Below, piece by piece: positions 11,175 to 22,405 of a stretch of DNA of 64,000 nucleotides (the first letter of the stretch is position 1; the number at the start of each line of letters is the position of its first letter). The notes below the pieces were generated by a model. The model was given only the letters and a program-made list of their open reading frames with translations, was not told the origin of the DNA and searched no databases. This stretch comes from Campanula takesimana (Eukaryota > Streptophyta > Magnoliopsida > Asterales > Campanulaceae), in NCBI GenBank assembly GCA_026119855.1, contig JAOWBW010000428.1, positions 806,001 to 870,000 of the forward strand. The letters are read 5' to 3'. The position numbers were made by a program, and so were the translations under genes.

Positions 11175-11687
11175 TGTTGGGAATTTAGTGGTACCCCTAT
11201 AACAATCTGAATGAAGAACACAAAACCCACAAGCACAATATGAGAGAATCACACACACAAGAACACAAGAATTGTTTACCCGGTTCGTTCAACACATGAA
11301 CTACGTCCGGGGGTAATTGCCAAGCCAATATATTATTAAACACCTTTTAATATATTGCTACAGTGTGTTCTAGGTCGTATATATGCTTATATAGCAGTAC
11401 AAGGAAGCCCTAGGTCGATTTGGTAGAGATTGCATCAAAATAGGAAACAAATAATTTCTGGCCGACAGACCAAGCGCCCGCCTGGAGACTACCGAGCGCC
11501 CGCTTACTCCCCTTTTCCAGAAACTGATTCCCGCTGTCAAGACCGGGCGCCCGCCTGATATGGACCAGGCGCCCGCCTGCTTCTCCGCCCAGGAATTCTC
11601 CTCCGTTTTGAACTCCTTCTTGATCTCACCAACTCCTACGAGTTAGACTCCTTCGCTTCCTCGTAGTTTAGGACTCCAATCCCAACA
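11175..11687 (-). repeat. 5' LTR of the gag-only element
   Basis: 513 bp, TGTTGGG...CCCAACA. Four GCGCCCGC motifs lie near 11474, 11495, 11546 and 11568. Uninterrupted copy that shows the empty site of the hAT in the partner LTR. Confidence 0.92.
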
Positions 11688-11692
11688 TAGAA

Positions 11693-12383
11693 AAGTACGC
11701 TCACTATAACACATACGTGTCACTCTTCCTCTTTTACCCTTTTGTACAGTAAAACACCTCCATATTTTTCGGCCACCCACCCTTATAATTTTCGGTCAAT
11801 TTCATCTACTTCCTCAAATTTCTCTCCTTCTCCATAACATCTGGCCACCATCTTCTTCTCAAAAATAAAATCCCTTTCCCATAACTTCAGGCCACCCACC
11901 ATCTTCACACATTCAAATCTGCAATAACCCAAAAATCTTTTCACCCGACACAAACCCAGATAAGCATACACACAACACAACACCAAAAACACAGTGCACT
12001 CAGTTTTCAGCCATGTTTCGTTTTCCAGCTTCCACCAATGGTTAGTTAAAGTTCATTTTTGTTGACCATAAAAAATCAAAATAAGACTATCTTTCAGGAA
12101 CAAAGGGAGTACTAGTGTTAATCTCAGTTTCAATATTTATCGACTACAAATAAATTAAATAATATTAATGCTGTTCACTTAGGCTCTAAAGCAACACTAA
12201 TATCTCAAGTGAAAACTACTACTCTGTTGAAGCATCCTCAGAACCTCCATTTTGTCAGTACCTCATTCTCCTTCCTGTCCCATGTTTCTCTATACCTTGT
12301 CTTAACTAGTAAAATCTATATACAATGAGGCAAATCCCAAATATACACAAAAGAATCAGCAAAATCTCCTACAACCCATTTCC
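11693..12383. other. 3' flank of the kinase gene
   Basis: No gene supported. Near 12058-12115 is a one-ended Stowaway-like fragment (GTTGACCATAAAAAATCAAAAT...GGAACAAAGGGAGTA). The rest is AC/CT-rich sequence of no recognised function and probably includes the kinase 3' UTR, as the stop codon is at 12384. Confidence 0.4.
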
Positions 12384-15300
12384 CTAACCTCGTACGGGTC
12401 GCTTACCATGTGGGTCCGATACTGACCAGCTACGACCCGAAGTGGTTGCGCTCCCACTTCTAGTGGCTGTACTGTATGAGTTGGTGTTCGAACCGGACTT
12501 TGTAGATCCAAAAACATTGGAGCTTATACCACCTGCAGAAGATGAAGTAGTGGGGGGCCTACGAGATCTTTTATACCTTGTACCCGGGTACCCCGGACGG
12601 GTCGGTTCATCCAGGGTACCGGGTTTCTTTGACAGCATTACCACGACCTGTCGCATGTTGGGTCGTAAATGTGGATCCGATTGGGTGCACAGAAGTCCGA
12701 TTTGTATACAACTAGCTACTTGGTCTGGATGTGCTGAAGATGCTAATGTTGGCTCCATTATTTCTAGGACTTTGCCTTTTTTGTATAGTTTATACGCCTG
12801 CAGAAAACAGAAATACTCAATAAGAACCATGGAAGTTTGCTTAATTATATATTATAATCCCTCTGTCTCAAAATGATCTTCACATTTTTTTCGTCATTAC
12901 TACGAATGAATTTTGAGCAATAATTTTAGGTTGATGGTGTATCAATAACAAGTTTTAGATTCACATTAGATAATTGAATCAACCTAAAATTATGGGCTAA
13001 TTGCAAATTAGTAACCTGAGTTTGTCTCACTTTTGCAATCCCCAACCTAAATCTTCAATTTTGCAAATCAGTCACCTGAGTTTGTCAATTTGTTGCAATG
13101 TGGTGAATAAACTAACTTTTCGTTAGTTTTTTGACAGATTTAAACACGTGCCTTGCACATGACCTTTTAAAAGGGCAATCTTATCGATTCCTGGAAGCTA
13201 CTATACAAGTTACTGATATCGAAAACATTACTCAAGATTGCCCTGTTAAAAGGTCATGTTCAAGGCACATGTGTTTAGGTCCGTAAAAAATTTAACGAAA
13301 AGTTAGTTTATTCACCACATTGCAACAAATTGACAAACTCAAGTGACTGATTTGCAAAATTAAACTTTTAGGTTGGGGATTGCAAAAGTGAGACAAACTC
13401 AGGTTACCAATATGCAATAAGCCCTAAAATTATTGTTCACGGCAAACAAAAAGTGTGAAGATCATTTTGGGACGCAGGTAGTATAAATACAGTAGAATCA
13501 AGTGGGCCTACTTCTTACCCATTCCAATAGATTCTGGGAGTCGAGGTCAAGGCTAAAGTTTGAGTTTTTTTGACCGCTGACGAGCTCTAAAATTACAACG
13601 CCGAAGCTATATACATCTGCCTTTACAGAGAGACGTCCATGCATGATGTACTCTGGTGCCATGTACCCACTGTATAGTAAAATCGTTCATTAGAATTTAA
13701 ATGCCTTTCCCAGTATTTCTTGATCAGGCACATTGACTTATATAATTTCTCCGTTGCAAGATGATAGTCCCGTTTGACTTTTCAAACATAAAAGGTACAT
13801 TATTAGTTTTGGAACTTAAGTGATTTCGAAGGCTTAATTTTGGTAATTTGATAAATTTTATGGGACAAACAAAAAAGGAAACGAGACTCTCATTTTGGGA
13901 CGGAGAGAGTAATCACTAACTGATTAAATACTAGAACTGCTTATTTTACAGACTTTGCATCTGCTAATTTCAAAGTATTTAACATGACAAAATGATTTGA
14001 GGAAATAATTTGCATGGAAAAAGACTTTAGTTTGGTTAATGCGCAGAAAATGGCCCTAAAACGCCTTACCAAGTCATTTTTATTCAAAAGGTGGAGGTGA
14101 ATGATTTTCAAGAAAGGGTAACCATAGGAGCTTTAGTTTCTTAAAAATTGACTTACATAGGTCAATCCATAAGTCAACTTCCTGAAAATAGGTGAATACA
14201 TCAGACTTTTAAAATATTTAACGGTTTATTGAATATTATTTTCTGAAACTGAACAATAAAAATAGATTTTGTGCGAGAAATCATTTCCCATAAACAATAA
14301 AGAAGCCTAAAATAAGGTTTGTTGACAACATACTTGGTACCAGCAACACGGGTGTTAACATGCGTTTGATCTTCTTCTTTATATAGTCTGGCCATTCCGA
14401 AATCAGCAATTTTTGGTACCCATTTATCATCGAGTAGGATATTGCTTGCCTTGATGTCTCGGTGGATAATCGTATCATGAGCGTCTTCATGAAGGTAAAG
14501 CAAGCCCTTTGCAACCCCCACAACTATGTCGTATCTTTTTCTCCAATCAAGAACATCTCGGTTTGAAGATTCTATGTCAAATACACAAAAGTCAAAGTCA
14601 ATGCATAGTGATCACAATTGTCCATATTCAAGCATTAAAGTTGTAACTTTCTCTAACTTTTCAGACTTTAATGAACAAATTAACAACTAAATTAGAGTAG
14701 AACAAGCTAACACAATTATTGGAATTAGTCAATGGAATGATATTCAGCTTTGAATTTGAGGCAAATATACGAAAAAATCAAGGTCCTTTCCTTTGCCTCC
14801 CTCATGGGTTTCCTTACCATGTCATAATTGCTACCGTTACTTTTTTCTATCATGAGGACATCATTGGTTTTAGCATCTACCTTAAATGGGAGTTTTTTTT
14901 TACCACCAAAATCAGTTTGAATATTTTTGATAGTTTACCAATTAATTTTCTGAATAACTTGCAAGCAGCGTTATCAGACACATTTTTAAATTTACATGAT
15001 ATTTCCTGTTACGGATAAAAGTTCTGTTACGAATCTCATAAGATATTCCTTAAAGAGCAAATGACAAATTAGGGGCTAAGGTTCAGGGGGTGTGTGCCAA
15101 TAGGGGTCCGAGGTTCCAATTTTGTCAATTTAGAGTCCAAAGTTACAAAAGTTAGTCAGTTAAGGTTTTTTGGACCGAATTGCTAACAAAATCCAGATAA
15201 ATCACATGTGCGACTTAACTGCGGTCATTTTTAATTTTTTTCGCCTGGGCTTTTCGTCATTTCACACGGGGAAAATCATCAGACCTGTATATACTCGTTA

Positions 15301-17939
15301 TCGATTCAATCCCACCCTGACCCACAAGTACAGAATCCATGTCTAACCCGACCGGCAAGCAGAGCCAATTGTCACTAACTTTAAGCTTCAACACCATCCC
15401 TCTCAAATACGACCACCACTCCCACACTGTCTTTCCACCACAACTCATAATTTCTGGGAAACAAAATCAATTCAATGCCATATTCAACAAAAGAAAACCC
15501 AAATTCAAATGAACCCTAAAACCCAAATCGAGTTCACAATTAAATGAACCAAAACTTACTGACTAAAAATAAAAATCAAATCAAATTATTTGTCAGTGAA
15601 TTTAAGCTCAATTTCAAATCTGGTCCAAATTCAAAACTTCCGATGCTATAACTCACGGCGGCCATGAAATATGCTTTCACTCCCTCGTCTTTGTCTTCCT
15701 GGTACCCATAACATATGTTCTTGTGGATCTCTCGCTTGAACTATGTATCTGTAGAGAAAAACAGCGAGATATGATCTTGGCCAAAGGGGGAGCGCCAGAG
15801 AGAGAGAGAGAGAGAGAGAACAGCGTAGGCATAGTGGAAGTGGTGGAATGGAAAGCGCCGCAGAGGTGGCAGTGAGTGGAGAGAAAGAGGAGAGGGCATC
15901 ATTTTCACACGCTTAACAACCTTAAGCCAACCGAAAATGATCAAAATAACCCCAATTAAGTCTCACATGTGCAAACTTAACTAGATTCTGTTAGCAATTC
16001 CGTCCAAAACCCCTAACTGACTAACTTTTGTAACATTGGTCTCGAAATTGACAAAATTGGAACATCAAACCCCGATCGGCACACCCCACTAACCATAGGA
16101 CCGTAATTTATCATTTGCCCCTTCCCTATATTAGTAACAATTTAAAGTTTGGGAGGTGTATGGATCTCCACATATTTCTTAGAAGAAAAACAAGTTAAAA
16201 AGGAAAAGTAAAAAAGAAAAATTAGATTGATGGCCTTTGTTATCTAAACTTGGGCATGAATGCTGGATATGCGTGCAGAATAGGGTGTCCTATCTTGCCA
16301 AAGATGTAGGATTCATGCCACTTGTAAGTAACCAACTACCATACCATTTCCATGCCATGTCAGCACGGGTAAGTTAACAAAAATGAAGAGACCAGATATA
16401 ATATTTCTGTGGATGCATTATAGCAGTGTCACTTCTAGTCATAGAACATCGCTAGTAGAAAAATCACACCTGCACTATATATGCTACATTGTCCTTGAAC
16501 ATACAAACGACAAGTATATCTTGACATTTTTCATAGTTCAGACTTAAGAGTACCAATGTATAACGTCAGAGGTCTAGTTTAATTAATGTGTGAATCGTAT
16601 GAAATTGAACAAAATGAATAGCTATTATTTGATTTTGAGCCTTGAAACAAACAAAAAAAATCCTTGGTTTTCGTTTGGTATGGAACAATTGGTCATTCTA
16701 TTTCATATTTTCAGAAAAAAAAAATCATTCCATGGGAAAGAACAACTATTCAGGTGCACCCGACATGCACTTATTATTTTATACTCTTGCTCATTTTGCC
16801 GCCATTGACCAGAATTATGAAAAATTCAAGTCTGATATCAAATTCGCTATCAAAAAAAGAAAGTAGTGACAATGATAGCTGAAGAGAACTTACTGAAGAG
16901 GAGCTTGTCTAAGCTCTCATTAGCTACGTATTCATACACAAGTAGCTTCTCCGTTCCATGAACACAGTAACCAAATAGATTCACAACATTGCGATGCTGC
17001 ACACGAGCTAACAATTTGGCCTCGTTTATGAACTCTTTCTTACCCTGCTTTGAGCTCTGCGAAAGCTGCTTCACAGCAACCTCCCTCCCGTCCTCTAACC
17101 TCCCCTACACATTCAAACACCCAAAAAATTACAACAACACACATTTAACAAGACGTGTACATAAATATATAGCTCTATGAAATTTCAATCAACAAGATTT
17201 CTAAACTAGAAATTCAAGTGAAGGGAAGCAACATTCTCGCTATCTCCCCATTCCCCTTTCCACAAACATTTTCCTCTACACGTTCAAACACCCAACAATT
17301 GCACAAAATATACATCCATTCACAAACACACATATACATATATAGATACCTGAAATTCCAATAAACCACAATTTCTCGGACAAAATAATTTGACATAATT
17401 GAAATGGAAAATCCTACATTTCTTGTCCACCCACAACCCAAACCCAAACCCAAAAAATCAGGTACAATTACAAATATAAAATGCAAATATGAAATAAAGT
17501 TCTCATTTCAGCCATCTATATATGACCAATTGAAGTGCCGATTAACCTACGACTAGGACCTTAACATCCAACTTGCCATGGTGAATTCAGACCCAATTAT
17601 TCACAACAAGAGACAAAATTAAGATATAGAAAGAACCTTAAAAACAGGGCCAAAACCACCTTGACCAAGCTTGTTATCAGGGTGGAAATTTCTTGTAGCA
17701 GTATCTAGGGTTTGGAAACTGAAAATTTTCTGTTCTTGTGCAGCAATTCTTTCGATGTCTTCTTCTTGTCCTTCTAATCAATCAATCAAACATACCCAAA
17801 ATATAATAAATGAAAAAAAAATTCAAATTTACAACAAACAGAACAATTAAAACAAGAAAACCCCAAATATTATACCTCTGCTGGAATTGAACTTGAAGGG
17901 TTTTAGGAGACATTGAAGGAATTTTTTGGGTTTGGACAT
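12384..17939 (-). CDS. Receptor-like cytoplasmic Ser/Thr protein kinase (CRK/DUF26-related clade)
   Basis: Six exons on the minus strand: 17939-17876, 17773-17637, 17104-16894, 14571-14334, 13669-13519 and 12797-12384. All junctions are GT-AG and phases join without gaps, giving 404 aa. It phosphorylates protein Ser/Thr, probably in immune or stress signalling. The glycine loop GQGGFGPV is at about 58-65, ATP-binding Lys at 79 (VAVK), catalytic HRD at 174-176 (an RD kinase), DFG at 194-196 and APE at 221-223. There is no signal peptide, ectodomain or transmembrane segment, so it is cytoplasmic. The basic N-terminus with a Cys (KPKKFLQCLLKPFK) could be acylated for membrane attachment; this is inference. 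The C-tail (about 330-404) is Ser/Thr/Gly-rich. Introns 3, 4 and 5 contain transposons, yet the exons are intact. The subfamily call rests on overall resemblance to cysteine-rich RLK kinase domains. Confidence 0.93.
12857..13481. mobile_element. Stowaway MITE in kinase intron 5
   Basis: Inverted termini with a shared CAAAATGATCTTCACA core. Flanked by TA at 12855-12856 and 13482-13483. It is interrupted by the MULE-type MITE at 12994-13424. Confidence 0.85.
12994..13424. mobile_element. MULE-type MITE with long inverted repeats, nested in the Stowaway
   Basis: 431 bp flanked by an exact 9 bp target duplication TAAAATTAT (12985-12993, 13425-13433), the Mutator hallmark. Ends GGGCTAATTGCA and TGCAATAAGCCC. 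The arms, about 190 bp each, are highly similar inverted copies, so almost the whole element can fold into one hairpin with a short centre near 13190-13235. No transposase. Confidence 0.9.
13745..13909. mobile_element. Stowaway-like MITE in kinase intron 4
   Basis: Left end TTTCTCCGTTGCAAGATGA and right end TCATTTTGGGACGGAGAGAG are imperfect inverted repeats, with TA at both edges. The left boundary may be off by a few bases. Confidence 0.7.
15058..16118. mobile_element. MULE-like element with about 180 bp inverted repeats in kinase intron 3
   Basis: Sequence at about 15058-15240 is repeated inverted at about 15950-16118; shared stretches include CCAATTTTGTCAATTT and ACAAAAGTTAGTCAGTTA. Long TIRs of this kind are typical of Mutator-like elements. 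Edges and target duplication could not be fixed. The centre (15257-15944) holds higher-complexity sequence, including a minus-strand frame of 63 aa and an AG microsatellite (about 15797-15820). It may be captured host DNA (Pack-MULE). Confidence 0.65.
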
Positions 17940-18418
17940 GATTCAATGACTAAACCCATGAACATGAACAAAGCATGAAGCCTAATAAAATGAGAAACAA
18001 TAAAGAATAATTATAAAATTGTAGTAAAAACAAATTGGGGGAGTTGGGTATTGATTGAAAAATTGAATGTCCGCGGAAATTTAGAAGCAGAAGACTAATT
18101 TAATTTGGGATTGATATGTTTGGGAGAATAGATGGAGGCGCGTGTTGACCTTGATGTCCTTTTCTTGGACAAGTAAACAATCTTGACAATGCTCAACAGT
18201 TAATTTCATCATACTTGTCAACCACATGGTAACGTAAAAATTTCTAAAAAAAAAAAACTTGTTTTACACTCGGTTCAGTGTAAATTTTATTTTAATCTCT
18301 TAATGTAAAATATAATCTTTTAATGTAAAATATAATCTCTTAATGTAAAACATGTTTTACACATCTTTTAGCGTAAATCAAGTTTTTCATAAGACTGACT
18401 CCATAGTAACATGATGTA
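17940..18418. other. Kinase 5' flank/promoter region
   Basis: Putative promoter and 5' UTR of the minus-strand kinase. No unambiguous TATA box. Contains three tandem copies of a 20 bp unit AATCTCTTAATGTAAAATAT at about 18294-18351 beside TTTACACT motifs. Confidence 0.45.
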
Positions 18419-18637
18419 TTCCCTCCCATTTAAAATTTTTTATTTTAATTATTTTGTTTTAAACTTCAAATTTCTTTATTTGTGAACCCCACATGTTATA
18501 CTCATAATAATTATCCAATAAGTATTTCTTACCTTACTTTTTCTTAACTACCAAATTATCTAGACTCACAACACATCACTTTTTTCTTTATTTTTGTACT
18601 CAACCATTTTTTAAAGTTTAGAATAAGATGGAGAAAG
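18419..18637. mobile_element. Stowaway-like MITE
   Basis: Inverted ends TTCCCTCCCATTTAAAAT and AGAATAAGATGGAGAAAG, flanked by TA (18417-18418, 18638-18639). AT-rich, non-coding. Confidence 0.7.
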
Positions 18638-18736
18638 TATTCCTAAAGCCCCCGTAACTTACCCATTTTTAAAAAAGAGGGTAGAATTTTTTCATTTTTT
18701 TCGGTCGTGGCGACGGAGGAATATATATCAACCTAA

Positions 18737-19173
18737 GAGCAACTCTAATGTAGTGAGCCAAATTTGGTGCAAAAATTTTGCATCGATATTTTTTTCTCTC
18801 CAATGTATGTACCAGATTTTGCATCAAAAAGAATATTCTTTTTGACACATCATTTTTCATGATTTCATTGTTTTACCTACGTTACTCAAAGTTTAATTTT
18901 CTTGCACATTGACCCCTTCTAATTATAATTGAGATGATACAATTCTAATTTGTTTTTATCAAATTAATTTTTTATATACTGTACATTTATATTGAGATGA
19001 AAAAAGTATAATATAATTTGTTTGATTTCTAGTATTGCAATTTTTAAAATTAGAATGACTAAAATGTAACAATGAAAGTCTTACACCACTAAATTTGGTG
19101 CACATTGGAGATGGGAATAGTGAATATTTGATGATTTAGTGACTACAGTTTTTTGTGCACATTTTCAATGCTC
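18737..19173. mobile_element. Tourist-like (PIF/Harbinger) MITE
   Basis: 437 bp with ends GAGCAACTCTAATG and CATTTTCAATGCTC and 3 bp target duplication TAA (18734-18736, 19174-19176). Internal AAATTTGGTGCA repeats lie near both ends in inverted orientation. Confidence 0.7.
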
Positions 19174-19312
19174 TAAAACGCTAGTTAGTTAGTTTAATGA
19201 AATAAATGAAAATCCGAATCTATACAGGTATCCCACTCAAACCATAAAATAAAACACACCAGGTCTTCCCTTTCCCTTTTTTACAATGTCGAAACTTTAG
19301 TCATGGGACGTA

Positions 19313-19558
19313 CTCCCTCCGTCCCATTTCAAATTGCAAAAGTTGCTAAAAAGGGTGTCCCAACTAAAATTGCAAAATCCAAAAATGACAAGTTTTAACC
19401 CACTTGCACACTCACATCTACTAACCCACTAACTATTTTCTACCCCACTTACTCTCTCCCACTCAACTATCAACACTCACAACACATCACTTTTTTCACT
19501 TTTTCCCTTAATCCCCGTGTCAACCTAGTATTTGCAATTTAAAATGGGACGGAGGGAG
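19313..19558. mobile_element. Stowaway MITE, well preserved
   Basis: 246 bp; CTCCCTCCGTCCCATTT at the left and AAATGGGACGGAGGGAG at the right are perfect inverted repeats. TA duplications at 19311-19312 and 19559-19560. Confidence 0.95.
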
Positions 19559-19714
19559 TATTCAATAATCAATATCCTAAAGTAAAGCATCCAAGTGGGC
19601 CAAGTAATTGATGTTAGCGTCAAAAAGCAACAAGAAACTACAAGCTTAGATGTTGTTATGGGACCATATATGTTTGCTACATCAAAAAGTCACGAGTTAC
19701 AAATTTATTTATTA

Positions 19715-19886
19715 ATCCCTATGTACCAAAATGATCTTCGCGTTGTTTGACTATTCAAACTTTTTAAGGATATGAACACTTGCTTCACTACCCATGCTTT
19801 GTTTAAGCCTAAAATGTAGAAATGTGAAGAACTTTTTGGGACAATAAGAAATGGCAAATGAAAAGATTATTTTGGGACGGAGGGAG
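19715..19886. mobile_element. Stowaway-like MITE
   Basis: Left ATCCCTATGTACCAAAATGA and right ATTTTGGGACGGAGGGAG ends are imperfect inverted repeats, flanked by TA on both sides. Confidence 0.75.
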
Positions 19887-19960
19887 TATGACATAAATTT
19901 GAATATCACGCTTCAAACAAACTGATTTGTACATAAAAAACAAACTAAAAAAAAATAGTA

Positions 19961-20265
19961 TTCCTTCTGTTTCAAAGTAAAAAATCTATTTTTTATTTTA
20001 GTACAGTTCAAACTAAGAGTTTACTCAAATGGCAAATGATATGACATTAATGAATAGTGTTTTGAACGATGTGTCTGTGTCCTTGTGATGCTTATATAAT
20101 TACAAAGAACAACACTTTACTAACTTAATTATACTCACTTGCATTGTGAATAGTATTTTGGACAATAATGCCTTCAATCCACTAAAAATATTTACCCATA
20201 TCATATTGTTTTTCTTAATAAACGTGCATAACCAAAGTATGACATTTACTTTGAAACAAAATGAA
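19961..20265. mobile_element. Stowaway-like MITE
   Basis: Left TTCCTTCTGTTTCAAAGTAA and right TTTACTTTGAAACAAAATGA ends are inverted copies, with TA at 19959-19960 and 20266-20267. Confidence 0.75.
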
Positions 20266-20429
20266 TAATTTTTTTTAGAGCTTCTCACTTATTTGAAATA
20301 AAGAAATTCAAATTGCATTCATAAAATTTGAACTGGAGAAGAAAGTAAGAAATAATTGGTAGCAAAAAACACAAACAGCTGGAAAAAGAATCGTTAAAGC
20401 TGGTGTATTATCATTTTTTTTTTTAGAGT

Positions 20430-20900
20430 TGGTCTCCTGTAAAACGCGTTTTTCTTAGTGCTTATGAAAAACGTGTTTTTCAAAATCATCTGGCGGTCCT
20501 CAAAACACTCACTGGACCTTCGTTACACAACAACTGGTCATCCTAAACATTGTCACTGGTTATCTATTAAGTATTAACACTTCTGTTACTCTCGAAAAAA
20601 TTTCAGAAAAAACCTTCTGGCTATCATTGTCAAAGGTTTTGGCTATCAATCTCATTTTCAGAAGGCTTTATATTGATATCCAGGACCCTTCTGGCTATCA
20701 CTTTCAAAGGTTCTGGTTATCAATCTCATATCTAGGAGGCTTTATATTGATATCCAGAACCGTTGAGAAGTTCCGATTATTTACAAAAATGACCCTTCTG
20801 GCTATCACTTTCAAAGGTTTTGGCTATCAATCTCATATCCAGAAGGTTTGATATTGATATCCAGAACCGTTGAGAAGTTCCAATTATTTATAAAAATGCC
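20430..20900. repeat. Unclassified repeat block, copy 1
   Basis: Two to three tandem units of about 125 bp containing TTCTGGCTATCA, TTTATATTGATATCCAGAA and GTTGAGAAGTTCC. It begins with a hairpin at 20441-20454/20466-20479 (AAAACGCGTTTTTC paired with GAAAAACGTGTTTT, one mismatch) and ends near ATCACGTGTTTTTTAAAG. Confidence 0.7.
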
Positions 20901-21699
20901 ATCACGTGTTTTTTAAAGAAATTTCACATATTTACAAAAATGACATCGCATTTTTTAAAGCACTTTTTTATTGGGAGTTAAAATTTTGTGAAACTTTTAA
21001 TTGGTGGCTTGATTGTTATATGTTTCCTTTTAGTATAAAGATTGAAAACTTGTTCAAGAATAAAGATTGTGTTTTCTTATTAAAATAGAGTTTGTCCTCA
21101 AGAATTAGGATTCTTTATTGCTTAAGGGTTTAGGTATTTATGATTATAAATACTACAATCTCCCTTAGAATAAGCGGTTAGTCATCTTTGAAAGAGAAAC
21201 AAGAGAGATTTATAGTTTTTAATCTAAGTTGCCACAATTAGAAATTGTTGTGATCAATATCCCGTGCAGCTAGATGAGTGATATTTGTATCGGTGATTGC
21301 CAGATTGATATAAAACGGTTTTTTTTTTTTTTTTCTTAACGGAATATGTTGGCATAAAAAGTGAAATTCTATAGGCTAAAGCCGCTGCATCATGAACGAA
21401 GGCTCTCCGGGAAAAATACATTTCCAAGTTATATAGAGAAAAAGACAACTTACAGTGCAATCACAACAAATAATTTATAATGTCAATTATCAATTATAAA
21501 ACGCATCTACTTTATTCTAATTAATCATTGCAACAATATTTGTTAATTGTCACGCTTAAAGTGCTAATGACGAGTCGAAGAATTTAAACATGTTCTTTTG
21601 AAAGAGGGAGTTCTCATGTAACGATAGTGTATATTCCACTTTAGTTAGCTATTTATTATCATGGTCCGAAAATAAATATTCAATTATACAGTTATTTTT

Positions 21700-22195
21700 C
21701 TTAGTGATAGGTGTTTTTAAAAAAACATGCGGTGACATTTTTTTTTAGATAATCGAAACTTGTCAACACCATTTGACACTCCTCAACACACTATTTGGAC
21801 CTTTGTAACACATCTGCTGGTCATCTTAAACATTGTCACTGGCTATTTGTTGCTCTTGAAATTTTCTTTCAGAAAAAGCTTTCTGGCTATCAAATTGAAA
21901 GGTTCTGGCTATCAGTCTCAAACGTTCTTTTCATCCTTAAATGTTCTTTCAAAATGCTTACTGGCTATCAAAAACACAAGAACCGGCTATTCAAAACCTG
22001 TTGAGCTTGATAACCAAAATGTTTGTTGGCCATGACCTTGTTCAAATGTGTTTGAAATCATATCCAGAATGCTTTATGATTGATGTCCAGAACCTTTTGA
22101 GGTTGATATCCAGAAGGTTTCTTGGCCATGACCTTCAAATGTGCTTTAAAATCATATGCAGAAGGCTTTATATTCATATTTAGAAACGTTTGAGA
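21700..22195. repeat. Unclassified repeat block, copy 2
   Basis: Diverged copy of the block at 20430-20900. Shared anchors in the same order include TTTTTCTTAGTG, TAAACATTGTCACTGG, TTCTGGCTATCA, GATATCCAGAA and GGCTTTATATT. Also holds GTTGGCCATGACCTT-like repeats. No coding potential. Confidence 0.65.
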
Positions 22196-22405
22196 AAGTA
22201 CCATTAATTTAAAAGGCATAATATAATTATCGTAAAGAAATAACTATAGTGTAATTTTACTATTTTACAAGCAATGTACAATTAAATTAGAGCAAGATTT
22301 TAAATCGTCCATATTTCAAATGCGACATCTATTAGATGACAAATAGTAATTATTTTCCAAAAATAAATTGTGGTAAAACCACTATTCTGATTATCTAGCT
22401 TTATA

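Larger units (their letters stand above)
8227..11687 (-). mobile_element. Non-autonomous copia-derived element with gag-PR only (TR-GAG-like)
   Basis: Two LTRs (8227-9514 and 11175-11687) with target duplication TAGAA at 8222-8226 and 11688-11692. PBS next to the right LTR gives minus-strand orientation. The internal region is only 1.66 kb and holds a single gag-protease frame; integrase, RT and RNase H are absent. Mobilisation would need enzymes from another element. After removing a hAT from the left LTR the two LTRs differ by about a dozen substitutions plus 6 bp and 22 bp length differences. Confidence 0.9.
20266..22405. other. Gene-free stretch with a duplicated unclassified repeat
   Basis: Holds two related repeat blocks (20430-20900 and 21700-22195), described separately. 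Between them, 21010-21330 looks like an LTR fragment (GATTATAAATAC TATA-like box near 21138, then leader-like sequence), but without a verifiable boundary. No gene. Confidence 0.5.

Noticed and set aside
12442..12876. Plus-strand frame of 144 aa
   Set aside because: Antisense shadow of the last kinase exon, which has matching splice phase and kinase sequence.
14719..15018. 99 aa plus-strand frame
   Set aside because: Lies in kinase intron 3, low-complexity hydrophobic translation of AT-rich DNA.
21010..21330. LTR remnant with TATA-like box
   Set aside because: No TG/CA boundary, PBS or target duplication could be fixed; left as a note in the spacer.
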